Assembly: GCA_017960705.1 (NCBI GenBank)
Contig: JAGCYR010000186.1
Span: 1 to 9,597 of the forward strand
DNA from: Clostridia bacterium
Lineage (GTDB): Bacteria; Bacillota; Clostridia; Oscillospirales; CAG-272
Direction: 5' to 3'
DNA length: 9,597 bases
In this document: piece by piece, positions 1 to 7,996 of the stretch
How the letters are laid out: the number at the start of each line of letters is the position of its first letter
Position numbering within the stretch: position 1 is the stretch's first letter
Notes under the pieces: generated by a model
Seen by the model: the letters and a program-made list of their open reading frames with translations, nothing else
Databases searched by the model: none
What the model was told of the DNA's origin: nothing
Made by a program: the position numbers and the translations under genes

Positions 1-35
1 ACTACAATCCCAACCGTCAGCGGTTCGACGACTAA
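1..35 (+). CDS. Possible C-terminal tail of an upstream plus-strand gene (partial)
   Basis: The frame beginning at position 3 reads Y-N-P-N-R-Q-R-F-D-D and then stops at TAA (33-35). A perfect bidirectional terminator begins 5 bases later, which is the spacing expected at the end of a real gene. Ten residues are too few to name a family. If correct, this gene converges on clpC, so the palindrome array that follows lies between two convergent transcription units. The reading frame and the terminator position are visible; that it is a gene is inference. Confidence 0.35.
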   Translation, partial: YNPNRQRFDD

Positions 36-39
36 AAGC

Positions 40-74
40 GAAATCGCCCGTTCCCATCCGGAACGGGCGATTTC
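40..74. terminator. Bidirectional rho-independent terminator, 15-bp perfect stem
   Basis: The arms at 40-54 and 60-74 are perfect reverse complements (GAAATCGCCCGTTCC and its mate) around a 5-base loop, CATCC. The stem is GC-rich in the centre with AAA/TTT at its base, so it can work on both strands, although the T-run is short. It probably ends the gene to the left and also bounds the palindrome array on that side. Confidence 0.7.
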
Positions 75-75
75 T

Positions 76-176
76 ATGATGTTGCCTATTCGAGGCAAAC
101 GATGTTGTCCCTTTGGGACAAATGATGTAGCTCGCTCTGCTCGCTAACGATGTTGCTCCTGTCGGAGCAAATGAAG
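76..176 (+). repeat. Left half of palindrome array: four hairpins with ATGATG/ACGATG linkers
   Basis: The linkers are ATGATG (76-81), ACGATG (99-104), ATGATG (122-127), ACGATG (147-152) and a decayed ATGAAG (171-176), spaced 23, 23, 25 and 24 bases apart. Between them lie four palindromes. TTGCCT/AGGCAA is at 82-87 and 93-98. TTGTCCC/GGGACAA is at 105-111 and 115-121. A degraded TAGC/GCTA is at 128-131 and 143-146. TTGCTCC/GGAGCAA is at 153-159 and 164-170. The stem sequences differ but each keeps internal pairing. No credible protein is encoded. I do not recognise a named repeat family. It could be a REP-like dispersed element, a structured RNA or a DNA-structure element. Confidence 0.85.
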
Positions 177-193
177 GAAAACGAGGGATCTTA

Positions 194-275
194 TGTCCCG
201 CAGGACGCATCATTGCGCGAAGCGCACATCATTCGCCGCAGGCGACATCATTTACCCCGAGAGGGGTAACATCAT
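194..275 (-). repeat. Right half of palindrome array: four hairpins with CATCAT linkers
   Basis: This half has the same design as 76-176 but in opposite orientation. The linkers are exact CATCAT at 208-213, 227-232, 246-251 and 270-275. The hairpins are TGTCC/GGACG at 194-198 and 203-207 (with one G-T pair), TGCGC/GCGCA at 214-218 and 222-226, TCGCC/GGCGA at 233-237 and 241-245, and TTACCCC/GGGGTAA at 252-258 and 263-269. The loops are CGCA, GAA, GCA and GAGA. A unique stretch (177-193) separates the two halves. The array ends 2 bases before the clpC terminator, so it lies outside the clpC transcript unless there is readthrough. Confidence 0.85.
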
Positions 276-290
276 TGAAAAAAGCACCCG

Positions 291-2726
<2,436 letters not shown>

Positions 2727-2754
2727 AGCGCCGTCTTTCTACGGCGAAAACGGG

Positions 2755-3204
2755 TCAGTCGGTCAGGGCGATCAGCATCCGTTTGAGGCGCTTTGCGCGC
2801 GCGGCGTCGCGGTCGGACGATCCCTCGAACTCGCGTTCGGAGACGGCGACCGTCATCACGCGCCCCGCGTCGGACGAGATCACCTCGTTTTCGACCAGAT
2901 TGCGGATCAGGATCCGCGCGTCCTCGTACCGGATGACGTTCCCGATCGAGGAAAGCGCGTGCATCAGCGTAATTCCTCCGTCGGGAAAGCGTTTGCGGAC
3001 GATGCGGATATACCCGCCGCCGCCCCTCCGGCTCACGGTCAGATACCCGCGTTCGGGCGAGAAGCGGGAGGCGATGACGTAGTTGATCTGGCTCGGCGAA
3101 CAGCCCAGCCGCTCCGCCATCTCGTTCCGGCGGATCTCGAGGATCCCGTCGCGCTCGGTCAGCATGGCTTCCAACAGTTCCGCGATCTGATCGGATATCA
3201 GCAT
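2755..3204 (-). CDS. ctsR: CtsR, repressor of class III heat-shock genes
   Basis: CtsR is a dimeric winged-helix repressor that represses clp genes and releases DNA on heating. The 149-residue product has the N-terminal helix-turn-helix (about 20-48, with GCSPSQINYVIASRF), the glycine-rich wing RRGGGGYIRI (59-68) that is the family's thermosensing DNA contact, and a C-terminal dimer/ClpC-interaction region. The ATG at 3202-3204 is chosen because a purine-rich site (AAAGGGGGCG, 3211-3220) precedes it. The longer frame's upstream ATG (3226-3228) lies inside the -10 box and would not be transcribed. It is the first gene of the operon and probably represses itself and clpC, although only half of a CtsR operator is visible at the promoter. 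Confidence 0.95.
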   Translation of the reverse strand: MLISDQIAELLEAMLTERDGILEIRRNEMAERLGCSPSQINYVIASRFSPERGYLTVSRRGGGGYIRIVRKRFPDGGITLMHALSSIGNVIRYEDARILIRNLVENEVISSDAGRVMTVAVSEREFEGSSDRDAARAKRLKRMLIALTD

Positions 3205-3226
3205 TCTTTTCGCCCCCTTTTTCTCC

Positions 3227-3255
3227 ATTATACAGGAAAAGAGGGGAAAAGTCAA
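3227..3255 (-). promoter_or_regulatory. Sigma-A promoter of ctsR-clpC
   Basis: On the minus strand the -35 is TTGACT (3250-3255), the spacer is 17 bases and the -10 is TATAAT (3227-3232). The predicted start near 3220 gives a leader of only about 16 bases. The -35 overlaps AGTCAAA (3250-3256, plus strand), which matches one heptad of the CtsR operator. The second heptad at the usual 3-base spacing (3260-3266) does not match. Confidence 0.85.
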
Positions 3256-3327
3256 ACCGACGGCGTCCGTTTTCGACGATTTTTCGTGATGGAGACAGTA
3301 TTGCCGGGATTTCCGCGTTTTAAGCGG

Positions 3328-3855
3328 TCAGCCGTCACGACCTTCGGACAACCGCGTCCGCGCCGTGTAGTCCGCGAGCATCCTCCGCCAGGTCGCGGCG
3401 TCGAGCGTTCCGGTCTCGGACAGACCGTAGCGCCGTTGCAGAAGACCCACGGCGTAGGCGGTCGGGGAACCGTAGCGCCCGGTCACGCCCGGGGCGGGGA
3501 TCGAACGGTAGACCTCGCACAGCTCGCCGATCACCGCCTGCACCAGCGTCACCGACGTTCCGCGCGACCCGAGCGAGAGGGGAAGGGTCAGGGGAAAGGG
3601 CAGCCCCTTTGCGCACTCGCGATTTGCTTTCGCTTCGTCGTACTCGCGTTTGATCGCCGCCCATGTTTCGGCGTCGGCGATCCCGGTGCAGGGCAGTCCC
3701 GCGTGGTTTTGAAAGATCATCAGATCGTCCCGCGTCGTCTCGGAGAATACTCCGGTGACCGCGTGGGACGGCAGTTCCGGGATCACGTGCGAGAGTTCGA
3801 GCAGACAGGTCTGCAGCGCCTTGATCGCGTTTTTCTTGTCGCTTACGTCGTACAT
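3328..3855 (-). CDS. Small protein with two peptidoglycan-binding repeats
   Basis: The 175-residue protein consists of two PG_binding_1-like units, about 7-70 and 96-163. Each has the pattern of a leading helix with VQ/LQ, a VTGxF/YG core, a FQ/LQ helix and a TGxxDxxTW end (for example TGIADAETW and TGTLDAATW). There is no signal peptide, membrane segment or catalytic domain, so it is probably a cell-wall or spore-cortex binding protein rather than an enzyme. It is the last gene of a three-gene operon. The ATG is preceded by AAGGAG, and the gap to the gene before it is 9 bases. Its similarity to the repeats of the upstream gene suggests duplication. The fold call is confident; the role in the spore is inferred from the neighbour. 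Confidence 0.85.
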   Translation of the reverse strand: MYDVSDKKNAIKALQTCLLELSHVIPELPSHAVTGVFSETTRDDLMIFQNHAGLPCTGIADAETWAAIKREYDEAKANRECAKGLPFPLTLPLSLGSRGTSVTLVQAVIGELCEVYRSIPAPGVTGRYGSPTAYAVGLLQRRYGLSETGTLDAATWRRMLADYTARTRLSEGRDG

Positions 3856-3864
3856 AGCGTCTCC

Positions 3865-5271
3865 TTACGGGTTTTCGAGCGAGAGGTCGTAGCCGGGGTA
3901 CTGTCCCTCCGCCGCGATCCTGCCGAAATACAGATCGTCGTAGATATCGGTGATCGCCTTCCAGGTCAGACCGGTCACCACCCCACGGTCGCCCGCGATC
4001 CCGAACAGGTTTTGAAACCGCGTGACCGCGTTCTCGGTCTGCGTACCGTAATAGCCCGTGACCGGCACCTCCGGGATATCCGAAAAACTTCCCGCGATAT
4101 AATTCAGGTAGTTCTGGAGCAGACGGACGGCGTTCCCATCGGAGCCGATCTGCAGAACGACGCCGGGGAATGGGACGGTCACCCCCTCCGTGTAGATCAG
4201 CGGGATATTCTCGATGATCCCGGAGTACACGTTATACATATAGTACCAGGTCACGGCGTCCATCACCCCCGTCACGGGCAGCCCGTAGGTCTCCTGAAAC
4301 GCCTTGACCGCGTTCTCGGTCAGAATGCCGTAGTTCCCGTCGATCCCGATCACGGGGATCGAATCGATAAACTCCCCGATGTAACTTAAATAATACTGCA
4401 CGTTGAAGACGAGTTCCCCCGTGTCTCCGCGCGAGAGCGTTTCGGGCAGGGAGGTCGTGATCTCCTCGAAGGTCAGCCCCTCCGAGTTGAGATCCGAGAG
4501 CCGCTTGACTCCGACGTAGACGTTCTGGATCCGATACCAGGTCGCCGGACCCACGATCCCGTCGGGGGTCAGGTCAAACGCCGATTGGAACGCCTTGACC
4601 GCGTTCTCGGTCGTCTGACCGAAGAACCCGTTGGCGGGATAGATCTTCGGGATCAGCGGATAGTTTGCCGAGATACGGTTGAGCCGGGTCTGCAGCGTCT
4701 CGACGTAGGGACCCGCCGACCCGTCGCGGAGAGGGACCGGGGGCGCGCTTCCGCCCCCGCCCACCGGAACGTCGGTTACGAGCTCTATGTCCTCCCCGAA
4801 ATAGGTTTTGAGGATCCCCATCGCGGTAAGCCCCTCCTTGGCGAGGGGGACCGTGCCCCATTGGGAGAGCCCGTCGCACGTGACTTCGATCCCGTCGCAA
4901 TAGACGGCGAAGAGCGGCTCGACGAATCCCCGCCTGCGGATATAACTGTTGAAGATCTCGTCGACGATCTCGGAGACGTTCCCGAAGACCTCGCGCCCGT
5001 AGACGAAGGACTGATCGGCGCCCGTCGAGGAGGTCAGGTCAAAATCGTAGCCGCGGCTGCGGTAGTATTCGGTGTAGATGCGGTTCAGGGCGAACGAGAT
5101 CTGCGCGAGGATATTGGCTTTGATCGCCTCCTCCGGCCAGGTGGGATAGATCTCGCTCGACGCGACGTTCTTGACGTAATCGGGGAAGCTGACCGTGACG
5201 TTCGGCGCCGCCTGATCGGGTCTTCCGAGATGCACCGTCACGGATTCGGGTATGGTCGGAACGTTCGGCAT
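3865..5271 (-). CDS. SpoIID-like domain fused to three peptidoglycan-binding repeats
   Basis: The 468-residue protein begins with a SpoIID/LytB-like region (about 11-165). It contains SSEIYPTWPEEAIKANI (about 38-54), where SpoIID proteins carry the catalytic Glu of lytic transglycosylases (here E40), and GLSQWGT (134-140), matching the SpoIID SQxG motif. A Gly/Pro linker (171-180) leads to three PG_binding_1 repeats at about 183-252, 278-350 and 374-445, each ending in an LTPDGIVGPATW-like turn. No signal peptide or membrane anchor is seen, unlike classical SpoIID. It resembles proteins commonly annotated as peptidoglycan-binding or spore-cortex proteins in Clostridia. Cortex or septal glycan remodelling in sporulation is the likely role, but activity is inference. 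A strong AAGGAGG site overlaps the stop codon of the gene before it, so translation may be coupled. Confidence 0.85.
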   Translation of the reverse strand: MPNVPTIPESVTVHLGRPDQAAPNVTVSFPDYVKNVASSEIYPTWPEEAIKANILAQISFALNRIYTEYYRSRGYDFDLTSSTGADQSFVYGREVFGNVSEIVDEIFNSYIRRRGFVEPLFAVYCDGIEVTCDGLSQWGTVPLAKEGLTAMGILKTYFGEDIELVTDVPVGGGGSAPPVPLRDGSAGPYVETLQTRLNRISANYPLIPKIYPANGFFGQTTENAVKAFQSAFDLTPDGIVGPATWYRIQNVYVGVKRLSDLNSEGLTFEEITTSLPETLSRGDTGELVFNVQYYLSYIGEFIDSIPVIGIDGNYGILTENAVKAFQETYGLPVTGVMDAVTWYYMYNVYSGIIENIPLIYTEGVTVPFPGVVLQIGSDGNAVRLLQNYLNYIAGSFSDIPEVPVTGYYGTQTENAVTRFQNLFGIAGDRGVVTGLTWKAITDIYDDLYFGRIAAEGQYPGYDLSLENP

Positions 5272-5283
5272 ATCGGGTCCTCC

Positions 5284-5721
5284 TTACTCCGCGTTCTCAT
5301 CGGGTATCGTCCCTTCGCCCGGTATCTCGGGGCGCACTTCGTCCCCGTCGTAGAGGGGAAGGGGAACCAGCCCGATCGGCTGGACGGTCAGCGTGTCTCC
5401 GAACACCGGGACCCGGATCGCCCGGTAGGGATAGTATCCCGGAAGGTACGCCCCGATATCGTAGACCGCGTAGGGTCTGGTCTCCCCGGGCGCATCCCCG
5501 GCAGAGGCGAGCGGGGTCGGCACCTCGGCTGTCTGCGTCTCGCCGTTCCCGTCGGTCGTCAGCTCCAGTTCCAGCCGTTCCCCCGCGTCCTCGGAGGAGG
5601 AAAAAGTGACCGTAGCGCCGGGAAGCGGGATCGCTCCGCTCGCCGTAAAGACCCTCGCCTTGATGTACCCGACCCAGTTGTTCACCGACGGGTATTTGAA
5701 ATCGTCCTTATAGAGATCCAT
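5284..5721 (-). CDS. Carboxypeptidase-regulatory-like (transthyretin-like) domain protein of the sporulation-linked operon
   Basis: The 145-residue product has one beta-sandwich domain. GYIKARVFTASGAIPLPGA (about 18-36) and the TTDGNGET turn (55-62) are typical of CarboxypepD_reg-like folds, followed by YxVYDIGAYLPGYYPYRAIRVPVF and a LVPLPL end. In related clostridial proteins this domain travels with SpoIID-like and peptidoglycan-binding domains, which is also the arrangement here. No signal peptide or catalytic residues are seen. The ATG at 5719-5721 is preferred over an in-frame GTG at 5749-5751, because AAAGGCGG lies at a usable distance before the ATG. It is the first gene of the operon, 12 bases before the SpoIID-like gene. 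The function is unknown; a structural or adhesive role in the spore envelope is a guess. Confidence 0.75.
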   Translation of the reverse strand: MDLYKDDFKYPSVNNWVGYIKARVFTASGAIPLPGATVTFSSSEDAGERLELELTTDGNGETQTAEVPTPLASAGDAPGETRPYAVYDIGAYLPGYYPYRAIRVPVFGDTLTVQPIGLVPLPLYDGDEVRPEIPGEGTIPDENAE

Positions 5722-5754
5722 TCCGAACCGCCTTTCCGGACCGTCGTCCACGAC

Positions 5755-5781
5755 AGTATATGCGGACGGGTGTGATTTCGT
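5755..5781 (-). promoter_or_regulatory. Possible sporulation sigma (E/K-type) promoter of the SpoIID-like operon
   Basis: On the minus strand CATATACT (5755-5762) resembles the -10 of mother-cell sigma factors (sigma-E CATACAnT, sigma-K CATAnnnTA). An AC dinucleotide 17 bases upstream (5780-5781) fits a sigma-K -35. No sigma-A -35 lies at 17-18 bases from the alternative TATACT. The motifs are short, so this is suggestive only. Confidence 0.35.
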
Positions 5782-5815
5782 TCGGATTTTTTCTTCGGAA
5801 GGGGTCTGACAACCC

Positions 5816-5844
5816 TTGACAAGGGAAGGGGAAAAAGGTATAAT
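5816..5844 (+). promoter_or_regulatory. Sigma-A promoter of prs
   Basis: A consensus TTGACA (5816-5821), a 17-base spacer and TATAAT (5839-5844) give a very strong predicted promoter. The ribosome binding site GGAGGG (5870-5875) is 7 bases before the prs ATG. Confidence 0.93.
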
Positions 5845-5882
5845 AGAGACGAATAATTTAATATTTCACGGAGGGTGCGAAA

Positions 5883-7013
5883 ATGGGGGAATCGTTTGTC
5901 GGCGAACTCGGCGTGATCGGGATGCGCGGATGCGAGGATTTTGTCAGCGAGGTGGACTCTTATCTCAAGGATTGGAGACGGCATGACAGCGACGCGACGT
6001 TCCTGATCGAATCGTCCTGCCCGCGTTTCGGTAGCGGTGAAGGCACGGGAATGATCAAGGAATCGGTCAGAGGCAAGGATCTTTTCATCATCTGCGATAT
6101 GTTCAACCACGGCGTGACCTACAGTATGTACGGTCAGACCGTGCCCATGAGTCCCGACGATCACTATCAGGATCTGAAGCGTATCATCGGCTCGGTCGAG
6201 GGCAAGGCGCACAGGATCTCGGTCATTATGCCGATGCTCTACGAGGGACGGCAGCACAAGCGCTCGGGGCGTGAGTCGCTCGACTGCGCGCTCGCTCTGC
6301 AGGAACTCGTCAATATGGGCGTCTCGAACCTCATCACCTTCGACGCGCACGACGCCCGCGTTCAGAACGCGATCCCGCTCCACGGATTCGACAACATCCG
6401 GACGAGCTATCAGATGATCAAGGCGATGCTCCGCACCTATCCGGATATCGTCGTCGATCCCGAATCCATGATCGTCATCTCCCCCGACGAGGGCGCGATG
6501 TCCCGCTGCATCTACTACTCCACGATGCTGGGTATCGACCTCGGTATGTTCTACAAGAGACGGAACTACTCGATCATCGTCAACGGCAAGAACCCGATCG
6601 AGGCGCACGAGTACCTCGGCCGCGACGTCAAGGATAAGGACGTCATCATCGTCGACGATATGATCTCCTCCGGCGAATCGGTGCTCGACGTCGCCCAGCA
6701 GCTGAAAGAGAAGGGCGCGCACCGCATCTTCATCTTCGCGACCTTCGGACTCTTCACCGCGGGGCTCGAGACCATCGACAAGGCGTACGCGGACGGGCTG
6801 TTCACCAAGATCTTCACCACCAACCTGATCTACCGCATCCCCGAACTCCAGACCCGCGACTGGTACGTCGAGGTCAACCTCTGCAAGTACGTCGCGTATA
6901 TCATCGATACGCTCAATCACGACCAGACCATCAGCGGTCTGCTCGATCAGTCGAAGCGGATCAAGAAACTGCTTGCGGAACACAAACAGAAACAAGCCAA
7001 ACAGAAGAAATAA
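5883..7013 (+). CDS. prs: Ribose-phosphate pyrophosphokinase (PRPP synthetase), enlarged clostridial type
   Basis: It makes 5-phosphoribosyl diphosphate from ribose 5-phosphate and ATP for purine, pyrimidine, NAD, His and Trp synthesis, in the cytosol. The PRPP-loop motif VIIVDDMISSGES (254-266) is intact. MLYEGRQHKRSGRES (118-132) aligns with the ATP flexible loop and FDAHDARVQNAIP (153-165) with the metal/ATP motif. At 376 residues it is about 60 longer than the usual roughly 315-residue enzyme. The extra length is at the N terminus, in a central segment and in a Lys/Gln-rich tail (360-376). This variant is common in Clostridia. It is a single-gene unit with its own consensus promoter and terminator. 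Confidence 0.93.
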   Translation: MGESFVGELGVIGMRGCEDFVSEVDSYLKDWRRHDSDATFLIESSCPRFGSGEGTGMIKESVRGKDLFIICDMFNHGVTYSMYGQTVPMSPDDHYQDLKRIIGSVEGKAHRISVIMPMLYEGRQHKRSGRESLDCALALQELVNMGVSNLITFDAHDARVQNAIPLHGFDNIRTSYQMIKAMLRTYPDIVVDPESMIVISPDEGAMSRCIYYSTMLGIDLGMFYKRRNYSIIVNGKNPIEAHEYLGRDVKDKDVIIVDDMISSGESVLDVAQQLKEKGAHRIFIFATFGLFTAGLETIDKAYADGLFTKIFTTNLIYRIPELQTRDWYVEVNLCKYVAYIIDTLNHDQTISGLLDQSKRIKKLLAEHKQKQAKQKK

Positions 7014-7019
7014 AAAACT

Positions 7020-7048
7020 CCCGGCGGTCAGACGACCGCCGGGTTTTT
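7020..7048. terminator. Shared bidirectional terminator between prs and the response regulator
   Basis: CCCGGCGGTC (7020-7029) pairs perfectly with GACCGCCGGG (7034-7043) around AGAC. TTTTT follows on the plus strand. A run of A precedes it (7012-7017), giving a U-tract on the minus strand after a short CT interruption. It serves both convergent genes. Confidence 0.93.
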
Positions 7049-7064
7049 GATTGCGTTTTGGGGA

Positions 7065-7754
7065 TCACTCGAGAAGCTCGAACTTGTATCCGACGCCCCA
7101 CACTGTTTTCAGCGTCCATTTGTCGGACACGCCCTCAAGCTTTTCACGCAGGCGCTTGACGTGGACGTCGACCGTGCGCGAGTCGCCGAGGTAATCGAAG
7201 CCCCAGACCTTGTCGAGAAGCTGATCGCGCGTGAACACGCGGTTGCAGTTCGAGGCGAGGAAGTAGAGCAGCTGCAGTTCCTTCGGCGGGATGTCGATGG
7301 TCTCGCCCTTCAGTTTCAGCTCGTATTTCGCCTGGCTGATCTCGATGTTGTCGAACCGCACCACCTCGTCGTCGGCGGTCTTGGAATGGGCGCTCGAACG
7401 GCGGAGCACCGCCTTGATGCGTGCGGACAGTTCCTTCATATCGAAGGGCTTGACGATAAAGTCGTCGGCGCCGAGCTCAAGCCCCAGCACCTTGTCGAAG
7501 ACCTCGCCTTTCGCCGTGATCATGATGATCGGCTTCTGGGAGATCTCGCGGATCTCGCGGCAGACCTGCCAGCCGTCCTTTTTGGGCATCATGATATCGA
7601 GCAGGACCAGATCGGGTTCGAAGATTTTGAAGAACTGAAGCCCGTCGATCCCGTCGCTCGCCGTCCGGACCTGATAGCCCTCGTTCTCGAAATAGATCTT
7701 CAGCATATCGCAGATATTCGCGTCGTCGTCGATCACAAGCAGTTTCGTTCCCAC
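7065..7754 (-). CDS. OmpR/PhoB-family two-component response regulator (orphan in this window)
   Basis: The 229-residue DNA-binding regulator has a receiver domain (about 4-115) with acidic pocket D9-D10, phospho-acceptor D53 in LLDIMMP, T80 and K102 in VKPF. A winged-helix effector domain (about 130-227) follows, with PPKELQLL, RVFTRDQLLDKVWG, RTVDVHVKRLREKL and TVWGVGYKF, which are typical of the PhoB class. All phosphorylation residues are present, so it should be controlled by a sensor kinase. None is adjacent, and the gene is followed at once by a terminator. The start is a GTG (7752-7754) behind GGAGGG (7763-7768). A sigma-A promoter and an inverted repeat lie upstream. The signal and targets cannot be told from sequence. 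Confidence 0.92.
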   Translation of the reverse strand: MGTKLLVIDDDANICDMLKIYFENEGYQVRTASDGIDGLQFFKIFEPDLVLLDIMMPKKDGWQVCREIREISQKPIIMITAKGEVFDKVLGLELGADDFIVKPFDMKELSARIKAVLRRSSAHSKTADDEVVRFDNIEISQAKYELKLKGETIDIPPKELQLLYFLASNCNRVFTRDQLLDKVWGFDYLGDSRTVDVHVKRLREKLEGVSDKWTLKTVWGVGYKFELLE

Positions 7755-7789
7755 AATCGTTTCCCTCCGTTCGTCGGTTCGGTTTTTTG

Positions 7790-7829
7790 AATTGTGAACT
7801 TCGTTAAAGAATTCGCGATGTTCACAATT
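7790..7829. promoter_or_regulatory. Inverted repeat at the response-regulator transcription start (putative operator or leader hairpin)
   Basis: AATTGTGAAC (7790-7799) and GTTCACAATT (7820-7829) are perfect 10-bp inverted repeats with a 20-base gap, so their centres are 30 bases apart, about three helical turns. The right arm begins about where the minus-strand transcript should start, which suits a repressor site or a 5' leader stem. No ribosome binding site is buried in it. Confidence 0.55.
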
Positions 7830-7837
7830 GCAATTCC

Positions 7838-7866
7838 ATTATAACGGAACGATCGCCCTTTGTCAA
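7838..7866 (-). promoter_or_regulatory. Sigma-A promoter of the response-regulator gene
   Basis: On the minus strand there is a consensus TTGACA (7861-7866), a 17-base spacer and a consensus TATAAT (7838-7843). The predicted start near 7831 gives a leader of about 75 bases carrying the inverted repeat. Confidence 0.9.
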
Positions 7867-7921
7867 GTATAGGGAAGAATCTTTTTCGGCGGCGCGCGGG
7901 GAAGGTTTTTCTTTTAATCCC

Positions 7922-7950
7922 TTTACAACACGGACAAACAATGGTATAAT
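7922..7950 (+). promoter_or_regulatory. Sigma-A promoter of ychF (extended -10)
   Basis: TTTACA (7922-7927), a 17-base spacer and TATAAT (7945-7950), with TGG directly before the -10. It runs back to back with the response-regulator promoter. Confidence 0.88.
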
Positions 7951-7996
7951 GGTACGGAATAAAAGCCCGGCGGGAGCCGGGAGGAAAGAGACGTCT

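Noticed and set aside
76..275. CRISPR array
   Set aside because: The constant parts are only 6 bases and the variable parts are self-complementary palindromes of 12-19 bases, with a polarity switch. Neither repeat nor spacer size fits CRISPR, and no cas gene is present.
3313..3327. Terminator after the peptidoglycan-binding operon (CCGC/GCGG)
   Set aside because: The stem is only 4 bp and no T-run follows on the minus strand, so the operon may read through into ctsR-clpC.
2959..4389. Long plus-strand open frame across ctsR and the peptidoglycan-binding genes
   Set aside because: It crosses three well-supported minus-strand genes and the ctsR promoter; its residues show the Arg/Asp/Val/Gly bias of a shadow frame.
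5682..6995. Long open frame antisense to prs
   Set aside because: Its composition (runs of Asp, Val, Arg, His, Leu) is the usual shadow of a GC-rich gene, and the opposite strand encodes a full PRPP synthetase with all motifs.
7790..7829. Rex operator
   Set aside because: The half-sites agree with TTGTGAA/TTCACAA, but the gap is 22 bases instead of 4, so a canonical Rex dimer could not bind both arms.
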